Shown here one piece after another: positions 1-9,005 of a stretch of DNA of 52,508 nt. This DNA comes from CAZAXU01 sp964489245 (lineage in GTDB: Bacteria > Bacteroidota > Bacteroidia > Flavobacteriales > Flavobacteriaceae). Made by a program: the position numbers and the translations under genes. Location of the stretch: NCBI GenBank assembly GCA_964489245.1, contig CAZAXU010000008.1:1-52508 (forward strand), read 5' to 3'. The notes below the pieces were generated by a model. It was not told the DNA's origin. It saw nothing but the letters and a program-made list of their open reading frames with translations, and searched no databases. Every line of letters begins with the position of its first letter. Position 1 is the stretch's first letter.

Positions 1-208
1 ATTATTCTGATAACTAACAAAATTAATTTGAAAGAAAAATAAAAAGTAAATTGAGTGATTCACGGAGTGGAGATTATCAATTTAACCGACAGTGCGGATA
101 TATGCAAACATACAATGTATGGATAGGATAATTATCATTTGTATGGAAATGTTTTTTACGAGCATTTCCATACAAATCCTTAACACGGTATAGGTTTTTC
201 AAATGATT
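1..208. other. Left-edge intergenic stretch
   Basis: No reading frame of gene quality is visible here. The only clear structure is a perfect 15-base inverted repeat (137-151 with 163-177, 11-base loop), listed separately. The window edge cuts whatever lies to the left, so this may be part of a longer spacer. Confidence 0.6.
137..177. repeat. 15-bp perfect inverted repeat (hairpin)
   Basis: ATTTGTATGGAAATG at 137-151 is exactly complementary to CATTTCCATACAAAT at 163-177, with an 11-base loop. It sits about 30 bases beyond the stop codon of the minus-strand gene at 209-679, the position expected of a terminator. However, no run of T follows the stem on either strand, so a classical intrinsic terminator is not shown. 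It could be an mRNA 3'-end stabiliser, a terminator of another kind, or an operator for a gene off the left edge. Confidence 0.6.
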
Positions 209-679
209 TCAATCAAAAATATACCTGATAGTGAAGGCTCCTCCGTCTGCAAAAAATCTAGAATTGCCAAAAACATCAAATGCAGGTTTCCAATCTAATC
301 CGAGTGTTATGGGAATATCAGGAATTTTATATTCCAAGCCTATAATGCCGTCTATTCCTATAACCGTATGATTTCCTTCATCTGCCCAATAAGCATAATC
401 TCCATCATAAAAACCAATATGTCCTCCAAAACCGTAGAACCAACTTAATCCGTCAGCATTATTGATTTCTTTTTGAATCTCATAAAGTCCTACAACTTCA
501 AAACCGTGCCATCTGGTATCTAGAATTCCTTCAATAGCCACATTGCTTTTGATAAATCTTTTATAGGTAAGTCCACTATAAAACCCTCCCCTAAGTCCTA
601 TTCCATTTGTGTATTCTTGGGCATTCATGTTTACAAATAGAAATAATAAAATACTGAATAAAATAAATTTTGTTTTCAT
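209..679 (-). CDS. Small secreted outer-membrane beta-barrel-like protein
   Basis: 156 residues. The N-terminus is a signal peptide (MKTKFILFSILLFLFVNMNAQ, cleavage after AQ is typical of Bacteroidota). The mature part has alternating hydrophobic strands rich in Gly and aromatic residues (GIGLRGGFYSGLTYKRF, YGFGGHIGFYDGDY) and ends in an aromatic-aliphatic strand (FTIRYIFD). This resembles small OmpW/OmpX-like barrels or the porin-like families of Bacteroidota that open with an RGG-x-SGLTYKRF pattern. Function unknown. It is transcribed alone, divergently from hisS. A -7 element (TATTTTTG on the minus strand, 702-709) lies just upstream. The barrel assignment is inferred from pattern only. 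Confidence 0.75.
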   Translation of the reverse strand: MKTKFILFSILLFLFVNMNAQEYTNGIGLRGGFYSGLTYKRFIKSNVAIEGILDTRWHGFEVVGLYEIQKEINNADGLSWFYGFGGHIGFYDGDYAYWADEGNHTVIGIDGIIGLEYKIPDIPITLGLDWKPAFDVFGNSRFFADGGAFTIRYIFD

Positions 680-701
680 CGTTGTTATTGTTTTTAAATT
701 A

Positions 702-728
702 CAAAAATAAGTTTTTCATATGATACAA
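702..728 (-). promoter_or_regulatory. Bacteroidota-type promoter for the small barrel gene
   Basis: On the minus strand the -7 element TATTTTTG (702-709) matches TAnnTTTG exactly. A TTG (726-728) lies 16 bases upstream, slightly shorter than the usual 17-23 base spacing for the -33 element. Start codon is 23 bases downstream. Confidence 0.4.
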
Positions 729-784
729 CTATTATAACTCATAAAAATGTTTGATATTTGCAGTCTGAACATATTTTTTTAGTC

Positions 785-2155
785 ATGGCACAAAGATTAG
801 GCATTCCAAAAGGCACGAGAGATTTTGATTCCGAACAAATCTCTAAGAGAAATCACATCATCAACATCGTTAAAAATCAGTTTGAACAATTTGGTTTTCA
901 ACCCATTGAAACCCCTTCGTTTGAAAACTTATCGACTTTAATGGGTAAATATGGAACAGAAGGAGATCGACTAATTTTCAAAATATTAAATTCCGGAGAT
1001 TTTCTTAAAAAAGTAGATGATGTCCTATTGCAATCGAGGAATCTTGCTGCAATGACAAGCAAAATATCAGAAAAAGCCCTGCGCTATGACTTGACAGTTC
1101 CCTTTGCGCGCTATGTTGTCCAGCACCAAAATGAATTGATATTTCCTTTTAAACGTTTTCAGATTCAGCCGGTTTGGCGCGCAGACCGCCCACAAAAGGG
1201 TCGTTTCAGAGAATTTTATCAATGCGATGCCGATGCAGTTGGGAGTAATTCCTTATGGCAAGACGTGGAACTTGTCCAACTGTATGATGCTGTTTTTAGC
1301 GACTTAAAAGTGCCTGTTGTCATTAAAATAAATAACCGTAAAGTTCTGTCCGGGTTAGCAGATTTACTGGAAGAAAAAGATAAGTTTCCCGAGTTTATCA
1401 TTGCTTTGGACAAACTGGACAAAATTGGCAAAGATGGTGTTATCAGCGAAATGAAACTCAAAGGAATCTCTGACGCATCTATTCGGAATATCGAAGTTAT
1501 TTTTGACACATCTGATTCTAATGACGAAAAAATTTCCTTACTCGAAAAAATTCTTATTCAATCCGAGATTGGAAAAAAAGGACTGGATGAGCTCAGGTTT
1601 GTTCTTAATCAACTCAAAGAAATCGGATTAAGAAATGCTGAACTTGAATTAGATATTACACTGGCTCGAGGTTTGAACTATTATACGGGGTCTATTTTTG
1701 AGGTTGTGGCAAAAAATGTTCAAATGGGTTCCATTGGTGGCGGTGGGAGATATGACAACTTGACTGAAATTTTCGGGCTAAAGAACATGAGTGGTGTAGG
1801 AATTTCATTTGGTTTAGACCGGATATATCTCGTGATGGAAGAACTTGATCTTTTCAACAAAGTTGATGTGCCAAAGCCTAAAATTCTTTTTATCAACTTT
1901 GGAGAAAAAGAAGCGCTCCATAGTCTAAAAGTTATCCGTAACTTAAGATCTGCCGGAGTGAAAGCAGAACTATATCCTGATGCCGGCAAACTCAAAAAAC
2001 AAATGAGCTATGCCAACAAAAGAAAGATTCCCTTTGTTGCCATGGCGGGTAGTCAAGAAATGGAACAAAACGTTTTTACACTAAAAAATATGAAAACCGG
2101 TGAGCAAGAGACTGTTAAAACAAATGAACTTGTAGCTTTTTTGAACATAAATTAA
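785..2155 (+). CDS. hisS: Histidine--tRNA ligase
   Basis: Charges tRNA-His with histidine in the cytosol (class II synthetase). 456 residues from the ATG at 785, a usual length for the family. Visible signatures: the N-terminal IPKGTRDF; motif 2 region VWRADRPQKGRFREFYQCDAD; the HisA-type motif LARGLNYYTGSIFEV; IGGGGRYDNL; and motif 3 GVGISFGLDRI. The C-terminal anticodon-binding domain follows (FINFGEKEALHSLKVIRNLRSAG). The frame extends upstream to a TTG at 758, but family members begin at MAQRLGIPKGTRDF-like sequences, so 785 is chosen. It converges with phoH across a 113-base spacer. Confidence 0.97.
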   Translation: MAQRLGIPKGTRDFDSEQISKRNHIINIVKNQFEQFGFQPIETPSFENLSTLMGKYGTEGDRLIFKILNSGDFLKKVDDVLLQSRNLAAMTSKISEKALRYDLTVPFARYVVQHQNELIFPFKRFQIQPVWRADRPQKGRFREFYQCDADAVGSNSLWQDVELVQLYDAVFSDLKVPVVIKINNRKVLSGLADLLEEKDKFPEFIIALDKLDKIGKDGVISEMKLKGISDASIRNIEVIFDTSDSNDEKISLLEKILIQSEIGKKGLDELRFVLNQLKEIGLRNAELELDITLARGLNYYTGSIFEVVAKNVQMGSIGGGGRYDNLTEIFGLKNMSGVGISFGLDRIYLVMEELDLFNKVDVPKPKILFINFGEKEALHSLKVIRNLRSAGVKAELYPDAGKLKKQMSYANKRKIPFVAMAGSQEMEQNVFTLKNMKTGEQETVKTNELVAFLNIN

Positions 2156-2268
2156 TCCAAAAGGAGACGGAAGTTCTAAAATTCAGCATTAAAAAAGATA
2201 AAAAAGTATCTGTCAGACTAAGAAAACAGCTTATCTGAAATTTCTATATTCAAAACGTATCAAAAAGT

Positions 2269-3210
2269 CTATTCTACTGTCTTGTAGGCATTAATTATTT
2301 TTTTAACCAGTCTGTGCCTGACTACATCATGTTCAGTCAAGTGAATAATATCAATCCCCTTGAGATTATTCAAAATCTCCATAGCTTCTTTGAGACCTGA
2401 TGCATATTTTTTGGGTAAATCTATTTGTCCGGGATCTCCGGTAATAATAAATTTAGCATTTTTTCCCATTCTGGTCAGAAACATTTTCATCTGATTATGT
2501 GTTGTATTTTGTGCTTCATCCAGAATAACAAAAGCATTATCTAAAGTTCTTCCACGCATAAAGGCCAAAGGTGCAATTTGTATCACGCCGCGTTCTATAT
2601 AGGTTTCCAACTTTTCATGAGGAATCATCAGATGAAGTGCGTCATAGAGTGGTTGCAAATAAGGATCTAACTTTTCTTTTAGATCACCCGGGAGAAATCC
2701 TAAATTTTCTCCTGCTTCAACAGCGGGGCGGGTAAGAACTATTTTCTTTACTTCTTTATTCTTCAATGCTCTGACCGCTAACGCCACACTTACAAAAGTT
2801 TTTCCGGTTCCGGCAGGTCCCACCAAAAAAACCATATCGTTTTTTTTCTGAGAAACGACTATCTTTTTCTGATTGGGCGTTTGGGCTTTAATGACTGCAC
2901 CTCCCACTCCGTGCACAATGGTCTCTCCATTGCTGACAAAATTTTTATATTCGTTTGAATCACTTAAAATAATATGTTCTAAAGATTCTTCGTCAAGACT
3001 ATTGAATTGTTCTATATGCTCAACAATCAAATCTATTTTTCGTTCCAACTCATCTAAAATCTCCATTTCTCCAAAAACTCTAAGCTTATTTCCACGAAAA
3101 ATAATCTTGACTTTGGGATAATGATTCTTAATAAATTTTAAATGTTGATTCTTGGCTCCCACAAAGACAGCCGGATCAATTCCTTGAATTTCTATAAGTC
3201 GCTCGTTCAA
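2269..3210 (-). CDS. phoH: PhoH-like ATPase (YbeZ family)
   Basis: 313 residues. A short N-terminal KH-like segment (about 15-70) precedes the PhoH ATPase domain. Walker A GPAGTGKT is at residues 131-138 and Walker B ILDEAQN around 229-235, followed by the sensor FIITGDPGQIDLP and the C-terminal ...HDVVRHRLVKKIINAY typical of YbeZ/PhoH. The family binds ATP and is linked to rRNA maturation together with the endonuclease YbeY, and was first noted as phosphate-starvation-inducible. No ybeY is in this window. Transcribed divergently from the SAM adenosyltransferase gene. Confidence 0.94.
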   Translation of the reverse strand: MNERLIEIQGIDPAVFVGAKNQHLKFIKNHYPKVKIIFRGNKLRVFGEMEILDELERKIDLIVEHIEQFNSLDEESLEHIILSDSNEYKNFVSNGETIVHGVGGAVIKAQTPNQKKIVVSQKKNDMVFLVGPAGTGKTFVSVALAVRALKNKEVKKIVLTRPAVEAGENLGFLPGDLKEKLDPYLQPLYDALHLMIPHEKLETYIERGVIQIAPLAFMRGRTLDNAFVILDEAQNTTHNQMKMFLTRMGKNAKFIITGDPGQIDLPKKYASGLKEAMEILNNLKGIDIIHLTEHDVVRHRLVKKIINAYKTVE

Positions 3211-3246
3211 TAAAGTATTTTTTAAGGTTAATACAATAAATTAATT

Positions 3247-3254
3247 TATCTTTG
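3247..3254 (+). promoter_or_regulatory. -7 promoter element upstream of the SAM adenosyltransferase-gldF-gldG cluster
   Basis: TATCTTTG matches the Bacteroidota -7 consensus TAnnTTTG and lies 42 bases before the ATG at 3297. I could not find a TTG at a good -33 distance, so the call rests on the -7 element and position only. Confidence 0.4.
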
Positions 3255-3296
3255 TTTTCAAAATTACATATTTTCATTTAAAATAATATCAAAAAA

Positions 3297-4112
3297 ATGT
3301 CTCTAATTACATTAAGTACTGATTTTGGAACTAAAGATCCTGATTTAGGAAGGTTGAAAGGAGATATTTTGAATCTTATTCCCAATGCCGAACTTGTTGA
3401 TGTTTCTCATAACATCACACCTTACAACACAGAAGAAGCTGTTTATATTATCCAGCATTCTCTTCCACATTTTCCAAAGGGAAGTATTCATTTGATAGGA
3501 TTTAACAGCGAAACACATCTGAACAACCAGCCCATACTGATTCAAGCGAACGGACAGTATTTTATGGGAAATGACAATGGCATCTTGCTTAAAGCTTTAA
3601 ATGATTTTGAGACAATGAATTTCAAGTTAAACGACACGGATTTCAAACGTTTTATGCAACCACATATTCGTGCAGCACAAAAAATTATAAATAAAACACC
3701 CATTCATAATTTTGCCACACCAACTAATGATTTGCATCAGCTTAATTTGGTTCAGCCAAAGCTTGTATATGCCGGAAACGCGGTGAACAAAATTGTAACA
3801 AGAGTAATTTATACCGACAACTACGGAAACGCTGTTTTCAACATCAAGAAAAAAGAGTTTGAAACTTGGAGACAACAAAGAAACTTCGTGATAAAAACAG
3901 GAATCGTTGAAATTGATGCTATGCTGCAAAACTATAATGATTATATAAAATCAAGAGATGATATTTCCAAATATGCAGGAAAGGCAATGGCACGCTTTAA
4001 TGACAATGAGCACTTGGAAGTTTTTATCTATCACAGCAACAGGCAAACCGGCGGTGCCAACACATTATTGGGTTTGAGAAACAATATGGAAATCATTATA
4101 CAATTCGATTAA
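3297..4112 (+). CDS. SAM hydroxide adenosyltransferase (DUF62 family)
   Basis: 271 residues. Members of this family (related to SAM-dependent chlorinase and fluorinase) hydrolyse S-adenosylmethionine to adenosine and methionine with an active-site water/hydroxide. The N-terminus ITLSTDFGTKD is the family hallmark. It is followed by LVDVSHNITPYNTEEAVYII and YFMGNDNGILLKAL (the dispensing-loop region), then a beta-rich C-terminal domain containing VIYTDNYGNAVFNI, where TD-xYGN is characteristic. It is the first gene of a tight run: gldF begins 9 bases after its stop. The physiological role of these proteins is poorly known. The link to the gliding ABC transporter genes here is only positional. 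Confidence 0.9.
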   Translation: MSLITLSTDFGTKDPDLGRLKGDILNLIPNAELVDVSHNITPYNTEEAVYIIQHSLPHFPKGSIHLIGFNSETHLNNQPILIQANGQYFMGNDNGILLKALNDFETMNFKLNDTDFKRFMQPHIRAAQKIINKTPIHNFATPTNDLHQLNLVQPKLVYAGNAVNKIVTRVIYTDNYGNAVFNIKKKEFETWRQQRNFVIKTGIVEIDAMLQNYNDYIKSRDDISKYAGKAMARFNDNEHLEVFIYHSNRQTGGANTLLGLRNNMEIIIQFD

Positions 4113-4121
4113 TCTAGGTTT

Positions 4122-4853
4122 ATGAAAACAGTATTTCAAAAAGAAATCGTACAGTTTTTTACCTCTCCTATCGGATATATTGCAATAGGACTATTTTTTC
4201 TGTTGAACTCTTTGTTCTTATGGGTTATTGAGGGAAAGTATAATATCCCGAACGGAGGCTTTGCAGACCTGAACTCTTTTTTCAGCCTATCACCATGGAT
4301 TCTGATTTTTATGATGGCTGCCATCAGTATGAAGTCTTTTTCTGAAGAATTCAGATCGGGAACCATTGAAACGCTGCTCACCAAACCTCTCAAAGTCACC
4401 GATATTGTTTTAGGAAAATTTTTATCGGTTTGGTTCATCGGAAAACTCAGTCTGTTTCCGACACTGGTCTATGTCTATTCCGTGAGCGCACTCAGCCTAG
4501 AAGGACAAACACCTGACTTTGGAATTATTCTCAGTTCCTATATAGGACTTATTCTGCTGATTGGTGTTTTTTCTGCCATTGGCGTTTTTGCATCAATTTT
4601 ATCTAAAAACCAGATTGGCGCATTTCTTATCGGATTATTTTTAATGTTCTTATTCTTGTATGGATTTGAGGGTATTGGAAATTTTAATTTATTTGGAAGT
4701 CTGGATTTATTTGTTCAACAAATAGGACTGGAATCACACTACAAAAATTTTGTCAAAGGACTTATTCTCCTATCGGATACAGTCTATTTTTTCAGCTTAA
4801 TGATTTTGTTTATTGTGGCAACAAATGAAGTTTTAAAACATAAATTGTCCTAG
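4122..4853 (+). CDS. gldF: Gliding motility ABC transporter permease GldF
   Basis: 243 residues, integral membrane. The sequence shows about six hydrophobic segments separated by short loops, in the ABC-2 permease pattern, with an N-terminal cytoplasmic stretch (FQKEIVQFFTSPIGYIAIGLFF) and the ABC-2 signature SEEFRSGTIETLLTKPLK around residues 74-90. In Flavobacterium, GldF and GldG form an ABC transporter with the ATPase GldA, originally found by loss of gliding. gldA is not in this window. gldG begins 3 bases after the stop, so the two are co-translated. The paired GldG-type neighbour is what separates this from a generic ABC-2 permease. Confidence 0.93.
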   Translation: MKTVFQKEIVQFFTSPIGYIAIGLFFLLNSLFLWVIEGKYNIPNGGFADLNSFFSLSPWILIFMMAAISMKSFSEEFRSGTIETLLTKPLKVTDIVLGKFLSVWFIGKLSLFPTLVYVYSVSALSLEGQTPDFGIILSSYIGLILLIGVFSAIGVFASILSKNQIGAFLIGLFLMFLFLYGFEGIGNFNLFGSLDLFVQQIGLESHYKNFVKGLILLSDTVYFFSLMILFIVATNEVLKHKLS

Positions 4854-4856
4854 GTC

Positions 4857-6506
4857 ATGAAAAAGTATCAAAATATCATTTTTGCTTTCGCTTTGATTCT
4901 ATTGCTCAACTTCTTGAGCGGTTTTTTTAACCTGAAACTAGACCTGACCGAAGATCACAGATTCAGCATTTCCAAAACATCGAAAGAGGTGATTGCCGCC
5001 ATAGACAAACCCGTGCAAGTAATGGTTTTTTTGGAAGGCAATTTCCCTTCCTATTTCAAAAAGCTGAGAAACGAAACAGAAAACCTATTGCAACAATTCA
5101 ACAACATCAATTCAAATATAGATTATGTTTTTATCGACCCGCTTGAAAAAGAAGACTCTTATCTCGACGAACTTAAGCAAAAGGGATTGACACCCGCACA
5201 AATCAGTATCCAAAAAGGAGGAAAACTGGAGCAGGTTTTGATTTATCCTTGGGCTGTTTTGAAACAAAGCAAACAAGAAATAAAGATTCCGCTACTCACA
5301 AAAAGCCGGAGCAACAACATTGAACAACAAATTCAAAAAAGTATTGAAAGTTTAGAGTATGCTTTGGTGAATGGCATTCATCAAATCAAGCAAGAGAAAA
5401 AACAAAAAATTGCCGTTTTAAAAGGAAACGGAGAATTGGACGACTTGCATTTAGCAGATTTTTTGATGAGTCTCGGAAAAAAATACAGATTAGCTCCTTT
5501 TACTTTGGACAGTGTTGCAACAAATCCCGTAAAAACTTTGGACGATTTACAATTTTATGATTTGGCCATTCTAGCAAAACCAACTGAAAAATTTACGGAA
5601 AAAGAGAAATTTGTCATAGACCAATTTCTCATGAACGGCGGAAAAATGTTGATGCTTATCGATGCCGTAAAAGCACATAAAGACACCCTGATGTATCGTG
5701 GAAAAACCTATGCGCTGAATGCAGAACTCAACCTGACGGATTTATTGTTCTCCTATGGCGTAAGAATCAAACCCGAACTTGTAAAAGATTTGATTGCTGC
5801 CCCCGTGACACTCAAAATCGGGCAAGTCGGCAACCAGCCGCAATTGGACCAATTTCCTTGGTTTTACAGCCCTTTGGCAAGTCCTAATCAAAAAACTCCG
5901 ATTGGCAAAAATCTAGATTTAATAATGTTGGACTTTGTAAGCCCAATGGACACATTAAAAAATCATATCAAAAAAACAATTCTGCTGTCCAGCTCATCCG
6001 GAACACAGCTTATTGGCGTTCCTACTGATATCAGTTTCGATGAAATCGGAAAAAAACCGGATGTTAAAACCTTTAATCACGGCAAACAAATCTTAGGTGT
6101 TTTATTAGAAGGCTATTTCAAATCTGCCTATAACCGAAGAATAAAACCAATTGATACAGACAAAACCAAAGAACAAGGAAAAACCGCTTTGATTGTCATT
6201 GCAGACGGAGACATTATCAAAAACCAAATCGATAAAGGCAAACCCTTGGAATTGGGTTTTGACAAATGGAGTAAGATAAAATTCGATAATAAAAAATTCT
6301 TAATCAATGCAATCGACTATTTGATGGATAAGAATGGCATTATCAGTCTGAAAGAAAAAGTGGTAAAGCTGAAGTTCTTAGACAAAAATAAGATCATCTC
6401 TGAACTCGGAAAATGGCAATTGATCAACACCGTTCTTCCTTTGCTTGTAATTATGCTGTTTGGTTTTGGTTTTAACCTATACAGAAAAAAGAAATACAAT
6501 AAATAA
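4857..6506 (+). CDS. gldG: Gliding-associated ABC transporter substrate-binding-like protein GldG
   Basis: 549 residues. A transmembrane helix near the N-terminus (residues about 7-24) is followed by a large extracytoplasmic ABC_transp_aux/GldG domain (LTEDHRFSISKTSKEVIAAIDKPVQVMVFLEG is the usual opening; GNGELDD-xHLADFL and FLMNGGKMLMLIDAV follow). A second helix close to the C-terminus (about 520-540) precedes a basic tail (YRKKKYNK). Partner of GldF in the gliding ABC transporter. The domain resembles the IFT52/GldG fold known from membrane-anchored accessory proteins. Last gene of the cluster that starts with the SAM adenosyltransferase. Confidence 0.93.
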   Translation: MKKYQNIIFAFALILLLNFLSGFFNLKLDLTEDHRFSISKTSKEVIAAIDKPVQVMVFLEGNFPSYFKKLRNETENLLQQFNNINSNIDYVFIDPLEKEDSYLDELKQKGLTPAQISIQKGGKLEQVLIYPWAVLKQSKQEIKIPLLTKSRSNNIEQQIQKSIESLEYALVNGIHQIKQEKKQKIAVLKGNGELDDLHLADFLMSLGKKYRLAPFTLDSVATNPVKTLDDLQFYDLAILAKPTEKFTEKEKFVIDQFLMNGGKMLMLIDAVKAHKDTLMYRGKTYALNAELNLTDLLFSYGVRIKPELVKDLIAAPVTLKIGQVGNQPQLDQFPWFYSPLASPNQKTPIGKNLDLIMLDFVSPMDTLKNHIKKTILLSSSSGTQLIGVPTDISFDEIGKKPDVKTFNHGKQILGVLLEGYFKSAYNRRIKPIDTDKTKEQGKTALIVIADGDIIKNQIDKGKPLELGFDKWSKIKFDNKKFLINAIDYLMDKNGIISLKEKVVKLKFLDKNKIISELGKWQLINTVLPLLVIMLFGFGFNLYRKKKYNK

Positions 6507-6664
6507 TTATCATCGATTTGTATGAGACTCGGCTTTTTTTGTCTGAAACATCGGCTTTTCAAATTATCCGAAAATCTTATTATCTTGCAATCATAAATAT
6601 TTGGTTGCAAGTTTCTTTTCTAATAGAAATACACTATTTCAACCGGAATCAAAAAGATTGACTT

Positions 6665-9001
6665 ATGAAAATCATTCAACTCTTACTTTTTCTTTTTTCA
6701 TTTTCAGTATTTGCCCAAACTCCATATACATTGAAAGGTGTTGTATTGGATGAACATGGCACCCCCCTAAAAAATGTCAACATTTATCTCAAAGAAAATC
6801 CTGAAAAAGGTGTAAGCACCAATGCAAAGGGCTTTTTTGAGCTTAAACTAACTCCCGGACAGAAACAACTGATTGTCAGTTATTTGGGATATGAAAAAAA
6901 ATCTGTTGCAATCGATTTAAATCGGGATAAGAATCTGGTTATCAAACTGAAAAAAAGTGCTGATAATCTTGATGAAATTGTGATTAGTTTTCATGAAATC
7001 AACAATAAAGAATTAAGGAAAAAATTGGGCGTTGAAGAATTGAGCATTGAAAAAATTGCTGAAATTCCTATGATTTTCGGAGAAAGAGATATTCTGCGGG
7101 CTGTTCAAATTCTTCCGGGTGTTTCTCAAACAGCAGAAGGAAACGTAGGCTTTTCCGTTCACGGCGGCAGTAGTGAACAAAACCTAATCTTATTGGATAA
7201 GGCTCCGGTCTATCATCCTTCTCATCTATTTGGTTTTTTCTCTGTTTTTATACCCGAATCCGTAGAAAAAATAAAGCTATATAAAAGTTCTATTCCCGCA
7301 AGCTATGGCAATCGTCTATCTTCAATTCTCGATGTAAAAACCAAAATCGGGGATAGTAAAAATTTTCATTTCGGTGGAGGAATCGGCCTAATTGCAGCCA
7401 GCTTATTTGCAGAAGGTCCCATTCAAGAAGATAAATCATCATTTTTAGTCGCCGGCAGAAGAACCTATGCAGACTTATACATTCCGTTGCTTCCCAATAA
7501 AGAGATTAAGGACACTAAAATCAATTTTTATGATATCAATACCAAACTAAATTTCAACTTATCAAAAAAATCAGTTTTTTCACTATCGGGTTATAAAGGG
7601 AGAGATAAATACAACCCCAGCAAGAAATATAATATTGATTGGGGAAATATGGTGGGCAGTATAAAGTTTGAACATCTGTTCGGGAAAAAATTTCTATCGA
7701 GCAGTAGTGCTAATATCAGTAGATATGACTATAACATTGGCGTAAAAGACACCATTTTGGGCGTGAATTATGTTTTTGATATCAGCGCAGCAATCGAGGG
7801 AATGAATTTTAAACAAAATTTCTCTTACTATCTGAACAAAAACAATCAAATTGATTTTGGTGCAGATGCATACTATCACACTGTTAAGCCCGGGGATTTG
7901 AAAAGCGAAATAACCGGTGTGAGCGATTTGAATGTCCCTGACAGAAATGCCGGAGAAATTGATGTCTATGCCATGCATCACACAAAAATCCTGAAAATAT
8001 TGGAACTTTCATACGGAGGGCGATATTCTATGTTTTCTCGGCTCGGTCCCGGAGAATTTATTCGGTATAATCAAGAAGGAGAAATCATTGACACCATCAG
8101 TGCAGGAAAATATAAATCGGCCAAAACCTATCGTCAATTTGCTCCGAGAATTGCCATCAACCTTAACTTAAGTTCTGATTTTTCTATCAAAGCAAGTTAT
8201 GATAAAACCTTTCAATTTTTGCATTTCTTGACCAATGATGCCACCACAAGTCCCACTGATATTTGGATTCCTTCAAGTGTCAATCTTAAACCTCAAGAAT
8301 CTGCCCAATATAGCTTCGGACTATCAAAGTCTTTTGCTCAAAAATATCTTTTATCCGTCGGGTATTATTATCGAGATATAAAAAACATTACCGACTATAG
8401 AACCGGAACCACACTTTCTCTGAATCCTACCATTGAAAGAGATTTGGTGCAAGGCATAGGGAGGGCACGCGGATTGGAATTTTTGTTAAAAAAATCAGTC
8501 GGAAACTTTACGGGTTCTGTTGCCTATACCTATGCAAAATCAGAAAAAAAGATTGATGTTATCAACGACGGAAATTGGTATCCGGCATCACAAGACAGAA
8601 CACACGACATCAATATTATGGCTAATTATAAATTCAACAATCGTATGCAAATTTCTGCCTTTTGGACTTATTATACCGGAAGACCTATCACCTATCCTGC
8701 CGGCACCTATCAAATTGATGATTATGATATTTTGTTTTTCTCCCACAGAAATGCCAACAGAATGCCTGATTATCACAGATTGGACTTATCTTTTATTTGG
8801 AAAAACAAAGCTTATGAAATCATAGACGGAAAAAAAGTTGCAAAAAAATTCCAATCCAGTTGGGCTTTTTCCATCTACAATGCCTATGCACATGCCAATG
8901 CCTATATGATTACGTTCAAGTATGAAAACGACAAGATTATTCCTTATAAGGTCAGCTTGTTTGAATTTGTTCCATCCATTTCTTATCATTTTAAATTCTA
9001 A
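6665..9001 (+). CDS. TonB-dependent receptor with carboxypeptidase-regulatory-like N-terminal domain
   Basis: 778 residues, outer membrane. Signal peptide MKIIQLLLFLFSFSVFAQ. A carboxypeptidase-D regulatory-like domain covers roughly residues 22-100 (LKGVVLDEHGTPLKNVNIYL, then GFFELKL and VSYLGYEKK). The plug domain covers about 105-225 (AVQILPGVSQTAEGNVGFSV, HGGSSEQNLILLDKAPVYHP). The rest is a beta-barrel ending in the aromatic C-terminus SYHFKF. This subfamily, with ILPGV-x-EG and LDKAPVYHP motifs, is usually paired with a DUF4249 lipoprotein, which is exactly the next gene. Substrate unknown. No heme, iron or sugar catabolic genes are nearby to suggest one. Confidence 0.93.
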   Translation: MKIIQLLLFLFSFSVFAQTPYTLKGVVLDEHGTPLKNVNIYLKENPEKGVSTNAKGFFELKLTPGQKQLIVSYLGYEKKSVAIDLNRDKNLVIKLKKSADNLDEIVISFHEINNKELRKKLGVEELSIEKIAEIPMIFGERDILRAVQILPGVSQTAEGNVGFSVHGGSSEQNLILLDKAPVYHPSHLFGFFSVFIPESVEKIKLYKSSIPASYGNRLSSILDVKTKIGDSKNFHFGGGIGLIAASLFAEGPIQEDKSSFLVAGRRTYADLYIPLLPNKEIKDTKINFYDINTKLNFNLSKKSVFSLSGYKGRDKYNPSKKYNIDWGNMVGSIKFEHLFGKKFLSSSSANISRYDYNIGVKDTILGVNYVFDISAAIEGMNFKQNFSYYLNKNNQIDFGADAYYHTVKPGDLKSEITGVSDLNVPDRNAGEIDVYAMHHTKILKILELSYGGRYSMFSRLGPGEFIRYNQEGEIIDTISAGKYKSAKTYRQFAPRIAINLNLSSDFSIKASYDKTFQFLHFLTNDATTSPTDIWIPSSVNLKPQESAQYSFGLSKSFAQKYLLSVGYYYRDIKNITDYRTGTTLSLNPTIERDLVQGIGRARGLEFLLKKSVGNFTGSVAYTYAKSEKKIDVINDGNWYPASQDRTHDINIMANYKFNNRMQISAFWTYYTGRPITYPAGTYQIDDYDILFFSHRNANRMPDYHRLDLSFIWKNKAYEIIDGKKVAKKFQSSWAFSIYNAYAHANAYMITFKYENDKIIPYKVSLFEFVPSISYHFKF

Positions 9002-9005
9002 TCTC

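Noticed and set aside
758..784. Upstream TTG start for hisS giving nine extra residues
   Set aside because: The ATG at 785 gives the family N-terminus MAQRLGIPKGTRDF; the extension has no homologous sequence and a promoter-like TATTTG lies in it.
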